A DNA stretch of 64,000 bases from Actinoplanes flavus (GTDB lineage Bacteria > Actinomycetota > Actinomycetes > Mycobacteriales > Micromonosporaceae), in contig NZ_JAGFNS010000040.1 in the NCBI RefSeq assembly GCF_017592555.1, forward strand, positions 1 to 64,000, in the 5' to 3' direction. The translations under genes and the position numbers were made by a program. Numbering within the stretch: the stretch's first letter is position 1; the number at the start of each line of letters is the position of its first letter. This document shows, one piece after another, positions 32,216-41,632 of the stretch. The notes below the pieces were generated by a model. The model saw nothing but the letters and a program-made list of their open reading frames with translations. It was not told the origin of the DNA and did no database searches.

Positions 32216-32797
32216 ATGTACGCCCGAATCCAGACCACCGCGTCCCGGCCCGACAACGCCGACAAGCTCGCCCGCGAGCTTGTCGAAATGATCTCCGGAC
32301 ATCCGGGGTACGCGGGCCTGATCCTGCTCGAGGGCTCCCTGATCACGCTGTGGACCAGCCGGGAGGACGCCGAACTGGCCTCGGAACGCTCGCAGGCCGG
32401 TCGCGGGCCACGCCCGGTGACGATCCAGACCGACGACATCTATCAGATCGAGGACGATCGGCCCGGTACGGCGTCGGGCCGGCCGGCCGCCGCCGGATGG
32501 ATCGGCTACTTCGACGGGCCGTTGAACGCGGACCGGCTCGCCGCCATCCGCCGGGCCGGCGCGGAACGGATCGGCCCGGCGCTGCATGGCCTTCCCGGCT
32601 TGGTCCGGACGCTGACGCTGTGGCATCCCGGCGACGCGAAGTTCGCCGTCGTCCACCTCGCCACCTCGGCGGATTCGCTGCGGGAGATCGGTGACGCGAT
32701 CATGTCGACGCGCTTGCTCGACGGCGAGAACCCGGCGTTGCTGCCCGGTCCGGACCGGATGACGACGAGCCCGGTGGTCGCCTACGACACCGTGTGA
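32216..32797 (+). CDS. Two-domain dimeric alpha/beta-barrel (ABM-like) protein
   Basis: A 193-residue protein whose first half reads MYARIQTTASRPDNADKLARELVEMISGHPGYAGLILLEG, the pattern of antibiotic-biosynthesis-monooxygenase-like dimeric alpha/beta barrels; the second half (from about residue 90) repeats the fold more weakly. Such small proteins may be monooxygenases, heme or substrate binders; no catalytic residue can be named. ATG at 32216 follows GGAGGTGACCG, a strong ribosome-binding site. A small hairpin (GGTGAAC at 32798, GTTCACC at 32823) follows the stop. Confidence 0.7.
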   Translation: MYARIQTTASRPDNADKLARELVEMISGHPGYAGLILLEGSLITLWTSREDAELASERSQAGRGPRPVTIQTDDIYQIEDDRPGTASGRPAAAGWIGYFDGPLNADRLAAIRRAGAERIGPALHGLPGLVRTLTLWHPGDAKFAVVHLATSADSLREIGDAIMSTRLLDGENPALLPGPDRMTTSPVVAYDTV

Positions 32798-32829
32798 GGT
32801 GAACCGTCGGCGGTCCGGCGGTGTTCACC
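32798..32829. terminator. Weak hairpin, possible terminator
   Basis: GGTGAAC (32798-32804) pairs with GTTCACC (32823-32829), with further CCG/CGG pairing possible inside. It directly follows the stop of the ABM-like gene. Confidence 0.4.
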
Positions 32830-32921
32830 CCTGCGAAGAGGACACCCCAAAAAGTTGTCGTATCCCACGGCTACCTTGAGGGTCTACCGGTCGAGAGTGT
32901 CGCGCGAAGGAGGAGAGCACC

Positions 32922-33206
32922 ATGACTGCCGTTTTGACCGCCGCCCGTGCGGAGGCGCTGTTCACCACCGCTCTGGCCACCGGAAGCCGACCGGCCTACG
33001 AGGTCGTCGACGAGGCGATCCGCGTCGCGGTGCGCGCGCACGGTGGCGTCCGCGGTTGTGCAGCCGACGTTGCCGCCGAGTATGGCGACCACCCCGAGCT
33101 GGCCGTCCCCCGGATGCGGTGGGCGCTGAGCGTCGTCGAGCTTCTGTACCCGGCACGCCGGCCACGTCCGGAGCGCCCACAGCAGCGCTGGGCCCTCGTC
33201 GCCTGA
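32922..33206 (+). CDS. Small actinobacterial protein of unknown function, 94 residues
   Basis: Starts at ATG 32922 after a very strong AAGGAGGAGAG site. The sequence is amphipathic and helical (LTAARAEALFTTALATGS, then YEVVDEAIRVAVRAHGGVRGC) and continues AADVAAEYGDHPELAVPRMRWALSVV. I associate it with short conserved actinobacterial proteins but cannot name a family. The gap 33207-33510 shows no other gene. Confidence 0.7.
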   Translation: MTAVLTAARAEALFTTALATGSRPAYEVVDEAIRVAVRAHGGVRGCAADVAAEYGDHPELAVPRMRWALSVVELLYPARRPRPERPQQRWALVA

Positions 33207-33510
33207 GCGGTCGAGTCTCGCCCGCGGGTCGTCACCTGAGCAGGGTGAGGCCCGGTGGGGCGGCTCACTGTCGGGTCCTGCCGCAGATTGCCGGTCGGAT
33301 GTGCCCTGGTCGCCTACTCGGGCCGGCATGGGCCCCAACCAACCCGGGCCACCGGGCGGCCACTCCGGCCGGCGCTCAGTGCTGGCCCAACGGCGCCGAC
33401 TCAGCGCTGGGAACCGGCTGGACAAGATCAGCCGCTGTCCGGACAGTCCCCGGATCCAGTCGGGCGACTTCGGTGACAGCGGCGGCGGACTTCGTACCAG
33501 CGAATGGGTT

Positions 33511-34710
33511 TTAGCCGACGCGGCGGCGGAGGTGGACGGGGACGGCGACCAGCGACGTGGCTATGCCCGCGGCCGCGATAGCGGTCGCCGGTGCGGTCAG
33601 TTCGGCGAGCGCACCGAAGACGAGCGGGCCTACGCCTTGCAGTGCCATCAGACCGGTGGAGAGCAGGGCGAACAGCTGGCCGAGCCGGTCGGCGGGGGCC
33701 GCTTCCAGAAACTCGCGCTGTAGACCGAGGCCGTAGGCGAAGCCGGTTCCGGCGAGTGTCAGGACCGCGGCCACCAGGGGAAGCGGCAGCGGCGCCAGCA
33801 GGGTGATCAACGGGGTGCCGAGCAGGATGATCAACGGGGCGGAGAGACGTTCACGGACGCTCGGGCGCAGCAGGCGGCCGACGGCGAAATTGCCGATGAG
33901 CATGCCGACCGCGGGGGCCGCCATCAGGATCGCGCCGGCACCGGGAGCGAAGCCACGCCGGGCGGCGTAGGCGACGAGCAGGGCTTCGGAGCCGGCGACG
34001 AACGCGGACGGCAACCATTGGGCGAGCAGCAGGCGCCGGATGGTGCGGTTGGTGAGCATGGAGATCGCACCCGTCCAGCTGTCGCGGACCGCTCCCCCGG
34101 TCTTGGAGCCGGCGTCGCCGCGGTCGGCGGGCAGTCCGATGCGGACGGCGGCCGCGGCGAGCAGGTGACAGACGGCGGCGACGAGCAGGGCCGGGCGGGC
34201 GCCGAGCGTCGCCACCGCGACGCCGCCGCCGGCCAGGCCGAGAAGTTGCGCGGCGGAGGAGGACATGCTGGTCAACGAGCGGCCCAGGACGTACGCGTCG
34301 CCGGTGAGACGTTCGGCGATCACCTTCGACGCGGCGCCGGAGAAGACCGGGGTGAAGCAGGCGACCGCAGCCACGAGCAGCAGGTTGACCACGACCGGCA
34401 GGCCGGCCAGGCACAGGGTGGCGGCCAGCGCGGCCTCCACGGCGTAACCGGCGACGATCAGCGGACGGGCCGGGAGCCGGTCGGTGAGTGAGCCGAGCAG
34501 CAGGCCGCCCGCGAACTGCGGCAGGAACCCGGCGCCGAAGGCGAGCGCGCTGAGCAACGGGGAGCCGGTGCTCGCGTAGACCAGCACCGACAGCGCGAAG
34601 ATCTGGAGGGAATTCGCGCTGATGGCGAGGGTACGGGCCACGAACAGCGTGCGGAACGTGGGTTCCGCGAACACCTCGCGATAGGTGGCCGGGCGATCGG
34701 TGACGGTCAT
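33511..34710 (-). CDS. MFS transporter, DHA/enterobactin-exporter-like
   Basis: A 399-residue, 12-helix major facilitator. The start YREVFAEPTFRTLFVARTLAISANSLQIFALSVLVYASTGSPLLSAL is typical of multidrug-type MFS with a TGSPLLSALAFGAGFLPQ helix, and the loop LTDRLPARPLIVAG matches motif A (G-x-L-x-D-R). ATG at 34710 is 67 bases from the divergent ArsR regulator start, so the two are probably a regulator/exporter pair. Substrate unknown. Confidence 0.85.
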   Translation of the reverse strand: MTVTDRPATYREVFAEPTFRTLFVARTLAISANSLQIFALSVLVYASTGSPLLSALAFGAGFLPQFAGGLLLGSLTDRLPARPLIVAGYAVEAALAATLCLAGLPVVVNLLLVAAVACFTPVFSGAASKVIAERLTGDAYVLGRSLTSMSSSAAQLLGLAGGGVAVATLGARPALLVAAVCHLLAAAAVRIGLPADRGDAGSKTGGAVRDSWTGAISMLTNRTIRRLLLAQWLPSAFVAGSEALLVAYAARRGFAPGAGAILMAAPAVGMLIGNFAVGRLLRPSVRERLSAPLIILLGTPLITLLAPLPLPLVAAVLTLAGTGFAYGLGLQREFLEAAPADRLGQLFALLSTGLMALQGVGPLVFGALAELTAPATAIAAAGIATSLVAVPVHLRRRVG

Positions 34711-34777
34711 GCCGTGAGCTTGCGGCTCGGGCACCATGGCGGACCAATGTTTCGTCGTCTGGCGTAAGGTCGTGGGG

Positions 34778-35746
34778 GTGTTGCGGTTCGTCGTCGGCAC
34801 CGAGGACCTGTTGCGGACACGGTTCGCGCTGTCGCCGGTGTTCGATCTGATCAACCTGATCCGCGCGGTGGCCGGTCCGCATGGGCGGGGTGTTCCGGCG
34901 TCGTGGCTGGCCCGGTTGCGCCCCCTGTTCGAGCCGTTGACGGCCGATCCGGTGCTCGACGCCATTCACGCGCTGCATCTGGACAAGTCAGGAGCGACGT
35001 TCATCTGTCCCCCACCGCAGCGGATCGGACAGAGCATCGAGGACGACCTCGCGGCATTGCGAGCCGCACCGCCCGCGCTCGTGCGGGAGGAGATCGACTA
35101 CTACCTGGCACGGTCGTCGTCATCGGCGGCCGCCCGTGCGGTGCTGACCGCTCCAGACGTCCTGGACCGGCTGGCCGTCTTCCTGGCCGCCGCCTGGTCT
35201 GTCCTGCTCGCCGAGGATTGGCCGAAATTGCGCCTGCTCTGCGAACGCGACGTCGTCCACCGATCCGGCGAACTGAGCCGCGCCGGCTGGGAGGCGGCCC
35301 TGTCCGGCCTCCATCCGAAGTTGCGCTGGCGGGACGGCGGAATCGACCTGATCGGCCGGGGCGGCCGCGCAACGATGCTGGACGGCGCGGGCCTGTTGCT
35401 GGTGCCGTCGGTGTTCATCTGGCCGGAGTTCGCCGTCTTCGCCGACGAGCCGTGGCCGAAGGCCATCGTCTATCCGGTACGGGGTGTGGCGACCCTGCTC
35501 GAACAGGGTCCACCCGAGGCGCCGGAGCATCTGGCCGCGCTGATCGGACGCTCCCGCGCCCTGATCCTGATGATGCTGGCCGATCCGGCGAGCACGAGTC
35601 AGCTGGCCCGCGCCCTGGGTATGGCGGTCGGTGCGGTGGGCGATCATCTCGGCGTACTCCTTCGTGCCGGTGTGGTGGAGAAGGCCCGGGCGGGTCGATC
35701 CGTGCTCTATCGACGAACGTCCCGGGGTGACGCCCTGGTGCGGTGA
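34778..35746 (+). CDS. ArsR-family regulator with large N-terminal domain (DUF5937-like)
   Basis: A 322-residue protein. The winged helix-turn-helix is at the C-terminus (about residues 250-315: ALILMMLADPASTSQLARAL, GMAVGAVGDHLGVLLRAGVVEKARAGRSVLYRRT). The N-terminal 230 residues, beginning LRFVVGTEDLLRTRFALSPVFDL, match the regulatory domain found in actinobacterial ArsR proteins that lack metal-binding Cys clusters. GTG at 34778 is preferred over an upstream TTG-type frame because conservation starts there. It probably controls the divergent MFS gene. Confidence 0.83.
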   Translation: MLRFVVGTEDLLRTRFALSPVFDLINLIRAVAGPHGRGVPASWLARLRPLFEPLTADPVLDAIHALHLDKSGATFICPPPQRIGQSIEDDLAALRAAPPALVREEIDYYLARSSSSAAARAVLTAPDVLDRLAVFLAAAWSVLLAEDWPKLRLLCERDVVHRSGELSRAGWEAALSGLHPKLRWRDGGIDLIGRGGRATMLDGAGLLLVPSVFIWPEFAVFADEPWPKAIVYPVRGVATLLEQGPPEAPEHLAALIGRSRALILMMLADPASTSQLARALGMAVGAVGDHLGVLLRAGVVEKARAGRSVLYRRTSRGDALVR

Positions 35747-35851
35747 CATCGCGTTCCACCAGGGCGCCCGGGCCTGCGACACTGCAGCATCCGCTGGCGC
35801 AGCCTCCGTGCCGACGTCAGCGCCCCGCTCTGGCACCAGGCACCGTGTGAG

Positions 35852-36027
35852 CCCACCGCTAGGGCAACCTCTCAGCCAAACCGCTGCCCAGCCGTGGGCA
35901 CCGAACAAACCCACCGCTGGCACAGCCGCTCAGCCGAACCGCTGCCCAGCCCCGGACAGCCCACCGCTGGCACACCCGCCCGGCCGAACCACTGCCCAGC
36001 CCCGGACAGCCCACCGCTGGCATGGCC
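35852..36027. repeat. Tandem repeat, 50-base unit, about 3.4 copies
   Basis: Units start GCCCACCGCTGGCAC and contain CCGAACC(G/A)CTGCCCAGCC then CCGGACA. Copies two and three are nearly identical; the first is diverged (GCTAGGGCAACC). It fills most of the gap between the ArsR and MMPL genes, where no gene is seen. Confidence 0.88.
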
Positions 36028-36156
36028 ATCCAGACGACATCCGCACCCCGCGCGGCGCCAGACACCTTGCGATCCCGCCGCTTGCGCGGTCTTGCAGCTG
36101 ATATCCCCGCCTGCCCGGGCGCCGGGCAGGCGTCGGGTCCACGCTGGCGCAGCATT

Positions 36157-38262
36157 TCATCGGTATTCCAGCGCCAGGCGGGGTAGGCGGTGGGCCAGCG
36201 GGCTCGGAAGCCACCAAGCGCGGGGGCCGAACAGGTGCATGAGCGCGGGCAGGAGGAGGCAGCGAATGATCACGGCGTCAACTAGGACGGCGACTGCCAA
36301 GCCCAGGCCGAACTGCTGGAGCATTCGGTCGGGGGACATGAGGAAGGCGCCGAAGACGACGATCATGATGGCTGCCGCGGCGGTCACCACCCGGCCGGTG
36401 GTGGCCAGGCCTTCCCGGACCGCACCGGCGGCGTCGCGGGTGCGTTCCCACTCCTCGTGCATGCGGGCCAGCAGGAACACCTCGTAGTCCATGGACAGGC
36501 CGAAAATGATCGCGAAGATCATGACTGGGACATACGCCTCGATCGGGCCTGGCGGGATACCGAAGGCGCCCTCCTGGAACACCAGGATGACGACGCCGAG
36601 CGCGGCACCGACGCTGAGCAGGTTCAGCACGGCGGCCTTGAGCGGGATCAGCAGTGACCGGAACACCACCAGCAGGAGCAGAGCGGACAGGCCCACCACC
36701 ACGGCCACGAACAGGGGCAGCCGGGCAGCGACCGCGTCGGAGAAGTCGATGACCGCGGCGGTGGGGCCGCCGACCAGGACGGTCGCCCCACTCTCCCGCG
36801 CGACCGCCGGAAGCACGTCGTCGCGTAGTGTGCCGACCAGCTCACCGGTGGCCTCGTCCTGTGGAGCGGACGCCGGGTAGGCGATCACCGTGGCCACGTC
36901 ACCGCCGGGAGCGGGAATCGGTGGCAGAGTGGCCGCGATCCCTGGCGTGGTGGTCACCGCACGCTGGACCGCGTGTGCCGCGGCCTCGGCCGGATGGCCG
37001 GCTGCGTCGACCACGATCACGAGCGGACCGTTGAACCCTGGACCGAACCCGGTGGCGAGCAGCTCATACGCCTTGGTGCTGGTCTTGCTCGCGGCGTCGC
37101 TGCCCGCGTCGGCGAAGCCGAGCCGCATGTCCAGCACGGGCGCGGACAACACCAGCAGAACGCCCAGCGTGACGATCGCGATCGGCCAGGGGCGACGGCC
37201 GACGGCGTCGCTCCAGTGTCGCCAGATCCGCCCTTCCGGTCGGCGCCGTTTTCGCAGCGTGCGCTCCAGCCGTGCGCCGAAGAGGCCAAGCAGGGCCGGC
37301 AGCAGCGTCAGCGCGGCCAGCATGGTGACCAGCACCGTGACGGCAAGGGCGACGGCGACGCCCTGGAGCGCGCCGATCCCGAGCGACACGAGGCCGAGGA
37401 GGGCGAGGATCACCGTGGTGCCGGCGAAGAAGACAGTCCGGCCGGCCGTGTCGAGGGCGGTGCGCACCGCGGTCTCCCGGTCCGCTCCGGCGGTCAGCTC
37501 ACTGCGGAAGCGTGAGAAGACCAGTAGCGCGTAGTCGATGCCGACGCCGAGGCCAACCAGAATCAGCAGCGGGGCCGTGAAGTCGGCGACCGTGGCCACA
37601 TGCGAGGCGAGCGTGACCAGGCCGATCGCCGAGCCGACGGCGAAGACCGCGATCACGATCGGGAGGCTGGCGGCCAGCAGCGAGCCGAACAGGAACACCA
37701 GGATGATGAGCGCGGCCAGCATGCCGGCACCCTCCGCGGCACCGCCCTCGGCTTCTTCGGCGGCGCGGGCCGCCTCTCCACCCACCTCGACGGTGAGACC
37801 GGGAACCTGAGCCGCTTCGATGATCTTCCGAGAAGCCTCGGCCGGCATCGCCTCGGCCGTGACGTCGAGGGCAACCGTCGCATAGGTGATCGTGCCGTCC
37901 GCGGAGACCGCCTCCGGCTTCGCCGCGTCGGCGACGTGCGGCAGGCTCCGGATCCGGGCCAGCATGTCGTCGACGGCGGCCCGGGTGGCTGGCCGCTCCG
38001 CTCCCGCCGGATCCTGGACGACAATTTCCAGGGTGGCGCCGGCCCGGGTCGGCGCCCGGTCGGCCAGCACGTCCTGCGCCTGCTGCGATGGTGCCCCGGG
38101 CAGGCTGAAGTCGTTGTGGTAGTCGTCGCCGGCGATGCCCGCGCCGGCCGTGACGCCGGCCAGAACCAGCACCCAGAGCAGCAGCGCAGGCCAGCGATGC
38201 CGATAGGACCATCCGGCCAGCCGCTCGAAGACGCTGGCTCTGTGCACCGATACCGAAGTCAT
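36157..38262 (-). CDS. MMPL/RND-family membrane transporter
   Basis: A 701-residue protein with two sets of about six transmembrane helices and two large external loops. ERLAGWSYRHRWPALLLWVLVL is the first helix. Conserved features include VGLGVGIDYALLVFSRFR(S/E), the MMPL signature in helix 4-5, repeated in the second half as FGLSMDYEVFLLARMHEEW with its key Asp-Tyr pairs. MMPL proteins export lipids or hydrophobic compounds, or give drug resistance. ATG at 38262 is used. It is divergent from a sensor kinase/response-regulator pair which may control it. Confidence 0.88.
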   Translation of the reverse strand: MTSVSVHRASVFERLAGWSYRHRWPALLLWVLVLAGVTAGAGIAGDDYHNDFSLPGAPSQQAQDVLADRAPTRAGATLEIVVQDPAGAERPATRAAVDDMLARIRSLPHVADAAKPEAVSADGTITYATVALDVTAEAMPAEASRKIIEAAQVPGLTVEVGGEAARAAEEAEGGAAEGAGMLAALIILVFLFGSLLAASLPIVIAVFAVGSAIGLVTLASHVATVADFTAPLLILVGLGVGIDYALLVFSRFRSELTAGADRETAVRTALDTAGRTVFFAGTTVILALLGLVSLGIGALQGVAVALAVTVLVTMLAALTLLPALLGLFGARLERTLRKRRRPEGRIWRHWSDAVGRRPWPIAIVTLGVLLVLSAPVLDMRLGFADAGSDAASKTSTKAYELLATGFGPGFNGPLVIVVDAAGHPAEAAAHAVQRAVTTTPGIAATLPPIPAPGGDVATVIAYPASAPQDEATGELVGTLRDDVLPAVARESGATVLVGGPTAAVIDFSDAVAARLPLFVAVVVGLSALLLLVVFRSLLIPLKAAVLNLLSVGAALGVVILVFQEGAFGIPPGPIEAYVPVMIFAIIFGLSMDYEVFLLARMHEEWERTRDAAGAVREGLATTGRVVTAAAAIMIVVFGAFLMSPDRMLQQFGLGLAVAVLVDAVIIRCLLLPALMHLFGPRAWWLPSPLAHRLPRLALEYR

Positions 38263-38396
38263 GCGGCAGACGGTAGGAGCGATGAACACTCAGCCGAATC
38301 GCTCCGGAGAGGGCATGCCTTGTACCCCTTGAGAGGTACGAGGCATGCCTCTCGTGAAGGATCCGCCGGGCGGTAGGGCCGCCGTACGCTGGTCGC

Positions 38397-39572
38397 GTGA
38401 CGATGAGGCGGTGGTTGGTCGACAGCATGGTGGCGTTGTTCGCCGCCGTGTTCACGCTGGTGATGCTCCAGCAGGGCGGTCTCGGCTCCCAGGAGAGCGC
38501 CTACCGGCAGCTGGATGTGTTGGGGGTGACGCTGACACTCGCGTCGACGTTGCCTCTGATCTTCGCTCGCCGGGCTCCGGCCGCGGTCTACGCGATCACG
38601 GCGGTGGCCTCTCTGGGCCTGCTCGTCCTCGACTATCCGCTGGACGTTCCCCCGGGCGCTCTTATCGCGACCTATGCGATGGCCGAGACGTTCGGAGGGG
38701 CGAGCCGCGGCCCTCGGTATGCGGCATGGGCCGGGGTCATGCTGTTCCCAGCGCTGTCGATCGCGCTGATGGCCGTCAACCATCAGGCCCGGTCCATGCT
38801 GTCGATCGCTCCCGGTTTCGCCGCATGGATCACGATGTTCCTGCTGGTGTGGGTCGCCGGCGACCGCAACCGGCTCCGGCAGGAGCGGATTGCCGAGTTG
38901 GAGGAGCATGCGCGGCTGCGCGAGCTGGACATCGCTGCGCAGCGGCGGCTCGCCGCGGCCCAGGAACGCACCCGGATCGCCCGGGAGCTGCACGACTCGG
39001 CCGGGCATGCGATCAACGTGATCCTGGTGCAGGCGGGTGCGGCGCGGCTGCTGCACGAGCGCGATCCGCAGCGATCACGGCAGGCCATCGAAACCATTGA
39101 AGAGGTCGCGCAGAGCACCATCACCGACATCGACCGGCTGGTCCGGGCGTTGCGGGAGGAGTCGGGGCCGGTCGATCCCGCGCCCGCCGACACGGCGGCG
39201 CTGGAGCAGTTGGTCGATCGGCACCGCGCCGGTGGGTTGCGGGTGTCGACCACGTTCGACGGGGCACCGCGGGGCCTGCCGAGTGGGGTGGCATGGGCGG
39301 CCTATCGGATCCTGCAGGAGGCGCTGACGAATGCGGCGCGGCACGGTTCCGGGACCGCCGATGTTCGGATGGCCTACGGGAGTTCGGAGGTGGAGATCGA
39401 GGTGAGCAACCCGGTCGGATCGGTCCCACAGCCAGGCGGCGGGATGGGCATCGTAGGGATGCGTGAACGGGTCGCTCTGCTGGACGGCACTCTGGAGGCG
39501 GACACGAGCGGACCAGATCTGTTCCGGTTGCACGCCCGCCTTCCGATCGCGGCCACGGAGGCCGCCATATAG
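38397..39572 (+). CDS. NarL-type sensor histidine kinase
   Basis: A 391-residue membrane kinase starting with GTG at 38397. Four or five hydrophobic helices (to about residue 150) are followed by a coiled linker (DRNRLRQERIAELEEHARLRE), the HisKA_3 box RTRIARELHDSAGHAINVILVQAG (phosphorylated His in E-L-H-D) and a GHKL ATPase domain (LQEALTNAARHGSG with the N box, GGGMGIVGMRERV as the G box). It has no large external sensor domain, so it may sense membrane stress. The response regulator follows after a 441-base gap that holds a repeat. Confidence 0.88.
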   Translation: MTMRRWLVDSMVALFAAVFTLVMLQQGGLGSQESAYRQLDVLGVTLTLASTLPLIFARRAPAAVYAITAVASLGLLVLDYPLDVPPGALIATYAMAETFGGASRGPRYAAWAGVMLFPALSIALMAVNHQARSMLSIAPGFAAWITMFLLVWVAGDRNRLRQERIAELEEHARLRELDIAAQRRLAAAQERTRIARELHDSAGHAINVILVQAGAARLLHERDPQRSRQAIETIEEVAQSTITDIDRLVRALREESGPVDPAPADTAALEQLVDRHRAGGLRVSTTFDGAPRGLPSGVAWAAYRILQEALTNAARHGSGTADVRMAYGSSEVEIEVSNPVGSVPQPGGGMGIVGMRERVALLDGTLEADTSGPDLFRLHARLPIAATEAAI

Positions 39573-39802
39573 CGCGAAAGTGATGATGCGGTCAGCCGCG
39601 CAGAGTGAGGCCTCGGGGCGCGGGAGACCGGGTGGTCGGCAAATCAGACGACAGCGAGCCGGGTAAGTGTGAGAACCGGAACGCAGCGACCAGGCTGTGG
39701 AACAACAGAGCCACCGCGCGGGCAGCGAACCGGCGGTCCGAATCGGGGCGGTAGCAGACCGGGCATTAGAGAGCTAAGTTCGCGAGGTTGACTGATCTCC
39801 CC

Positions 39803-39990
39803 GAAACGGTGCAAGGCGAAAACGACCGCCAGGCCGGCGCGAGACGAGAACGACCGCCAAACGGGTGCAAGACGACAGCGAGCACGAAACGTCGGGAGAC
39901 GAGACCGACCGCCAAGCGGGTGCAAGGCGACAGCGAGCGCGAACCGGTGTGAGGCGGGAACGACCGCTAAGCGGCGGTGTGAGGGCGATA
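39803..39990. repeat. Degenerate tandem repeat, about 27-28-base units, purine-rich
   Basis: Alternating units read GACGAGAACGACCGCCAA(A/G)CGGGTGCAA and GACGACAGCGAGCACGAA-type sequence (given approximately, each unit about 27-28 bases), about six in total. They occupy the gap between the kinase and response-regulator genes. The rest of 39573-40013 shows no gene. Confidence 0.75.
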
Positions 39991-40013
39991 GGTGACGGGA
40001 CGGGGGTGGACGG

Positions 40014-40688
40014 GTGAGCGAGGTCCTTCGGGTGCTCATCGCTGATGACGATGACCTGATGCGGGCCGGGCTGCGGGCCGTTCTCTCCAGCGACGACCGG
40101 ATCTCGGTGGTCGGTGAGGCCTTCGACGGGCGGGAGGCGGTGGCGCGGGCTCGGGCGCTTCTGCCGGACGTGGTGCTGATGGACGTGCGGATGCCGCAGC
40201 AGGACGGAATCGCGGCCACCCGGGATCTGAGTGCCGTCGCACCTGAGGTTCGGGTGTTGATCCTGACCACGTTCGAGGACGATGACTACGTGTTCGGGGC
40301 GCTCAATGCGGGAGCGTCCGGGTTTCTGCTCAAGCGGACCCGGCCGGAACAGCTGATCGAAGCCATTCACACGGTCGCGGCCGGGGAGTCGCTGCTGTCG
40401 CCGTCGGTTACGCGAACGGTCATCGACCGGATGACGACGGCCACACCGCCGGATCCGGAGACAGCTCGGCGGCTGAGAGTTCTGACCGCCCGGGAGCGGG
40501 ATGTGTTGACGCTGGTGGCGCGGGGGCTGTCGAATGCGGAGATCGCGGCGGAGCTGTTCGTCGAGGAGTCGACGGTGAAGACCCACATGAAGCGGATCCT
40601 GCCCAAACTCAAGCTTCGCGACCGGGTGCAGGCGGTGATTCTCGCCTACGAGACCGGTATGGTCCGACCCGGGGAGAACGCTCGATGA
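40014..40688 (+). CDS. NarL/FixJ-type response regulator
   Basis: A 224-residue two-component regulator. The receiver domain has acidic pocket residues in IADDDDLMRAG, the phosphoacceptor Asp in DVVLMDVRMPQQDG (about residue 55), and Thr and Lys in LILTTFEDD and GFLLKRTRPEQL. The C-terminal LuxR-type helix-turn-helix is LTARERDVLTLVARGLSNAEIA with EESTVKTHMKRIL. It starts with GTG at 40014 and pairs with the kinase at 38397-39572. Confidence 0.9.
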   Translation: MSEVLRVLIADDDDLMRAGLRAVLSSDDRISVVGEAFDGREAVARARALLPDVVLMDVRMPQQDGIAATRDLSAVAPEVRVLILTTFEDDDYVFGALNAGASGFLLKRTRPEQLIEAIHTVAAGESLLSPSVTRTVIDRMTTATPPDPETARRLRVLTARERDVLTLVARGLSNAEIAAELFVEESTVKTHMKRILPKLKLRDRVQAVILAYETGMVRPGENAR

Positions 40689-40700
40689 GGTGAGATCACA

Positions 40701-41441
40701 CTGCGACTGTTGACGTTGAACGCACTGTTCAAAGGGGATGTCCGGCCACGGCTACGGGTTCTCGGCGAGATCCTTGAAAAGTCCCGGTACGACGTCGTCT
40801 GCCTGCAGGAGGTCATGTACCGGCATCTGATCCCGCGGTATCCGCATCGGGTCTCGGCCGGGACGGTTCTGCTCAAGGGTGGCCTGGTGGTGCTGTCTCG
40901 GTGGCCGGTGACGCGGTCACGGTTCGTCCGGTTCCCGTTGACGGCGCCGGCCCGGCCGGAGTACCTGATGCGCAAGGGTGCACTGGTCGTGACCGTCGAT
41001 ACCGGTGACGGCGAAGTAGTCGTGATCAACACTCATCTCTCGGCCAACCGGGACGATGACTGGTCGGCGGAGAACCGGTACACGGATATCGCGCGGACGG
41101 AACTCGGGGTGCTGGCCGAGCAGGCGGCGACGGTCGACCCGGCGGTGCCGGTCGTGGTGATGGGTGACCTCAACGTGCCGCGTGACTCCGTCGTGCTGCG
41201 GGAGTTCCTGGAGGAGACCGGGCTCCGGGATGTGCTGGCTGGTGACACCCGGCCGACGTATCGGCCGACGCCCGGGTGGCCGAACCCGCCCGCCTTCGAT
41301 CACATCCTGGTGCGCCCTCCGATGACCGGGGCCGCCCGCCTGGTCCTCCAGGACGAGGTCACTCTCGCCGACGGGCGGCGGGCCTACCTCTCCGACCACT
41401 ACGGAGTCGAGGTCGACCTCGCCCTCCACCCGACCGGCTGA
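40701..41441 (+). CDS. Endonuclease/exonuclease/phosphatase-family protein
   Basis: A 246-residue hydrolase of the EEP superfamily (DNase I-like, metal-dependent phosphoesterases). Motifs: LTLNALFKG, VVCLQEV (metal-binding Glu), VVINTHLSANRDD (catalytic His), VVVMGDLNVPRDS (Asp-x-Asn), FDHILV and SDHYGVEVDL (Asp-His pair). The start is uncertain. TTG at 40710 would cut into the first conserved strand. The usual N-terminus M-R-L-L-T-L-N is encoded from CTG at 40701, and ATC at 40695 lies 4 bases after GAGG. A CTG or other rare start is therefore possible. It directly follows the response regulator (12 bases) and is likely in its operon. Confidence 0.8.
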   Translation: MRLLTLNALFKGDVRPRLRVLGEILEKSRYDVVCLQEVMYRHLIPRYPHRVSAGTVLLKGGLVVLSRWPVTRSRFVRFPLTAPARPEYLMRKGALVVTVDTGDGEVVVINTHLSANRDDDWSAENRYTDIARTELGVLAEQAATVDPAVPVVVMGDLNVPRDSVVLREFLEETGLRDVLAGDTRPTYRPTPGWPNPPAFDHILVRPPMTGAARLVLQDEVTLADGRRAYLSDHYGVEVDLALHPTG

Positions 41442-41457
41442 GCCCGCCGTTCGATCA

Positions 41458-41574
41458 TTCGCACCAGTCAGGGCATCGTCGCGGGAGCGGTGGGTGTTCG
41501 CCGACCGGTTGGGCTACGGGTTCGAACGCTCGGACACCTGGGAAATCGAAGACGGCCCCGGCTGGGGCGGCTGA
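41458..41574 (+). pseudogene. 3' fragment of an unidentified gene
   Basis: A frame ending at TGA 41572-41574 reads SSRERWVFADRLGYGFERSD then TWEIEDGPGWGG, which has clear protein character but no start or N-terminal domain upstream. It looks like the C-terminal end of a gene whose front has been lost. The family is not recognised. Confidence 0.35.
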
Positions 41575-41632
41575 GTTGATCTATGCCTATGTATCCCAGT
41601 GATCATCCGTACGGGAAGGTCCGGGAACGGAT

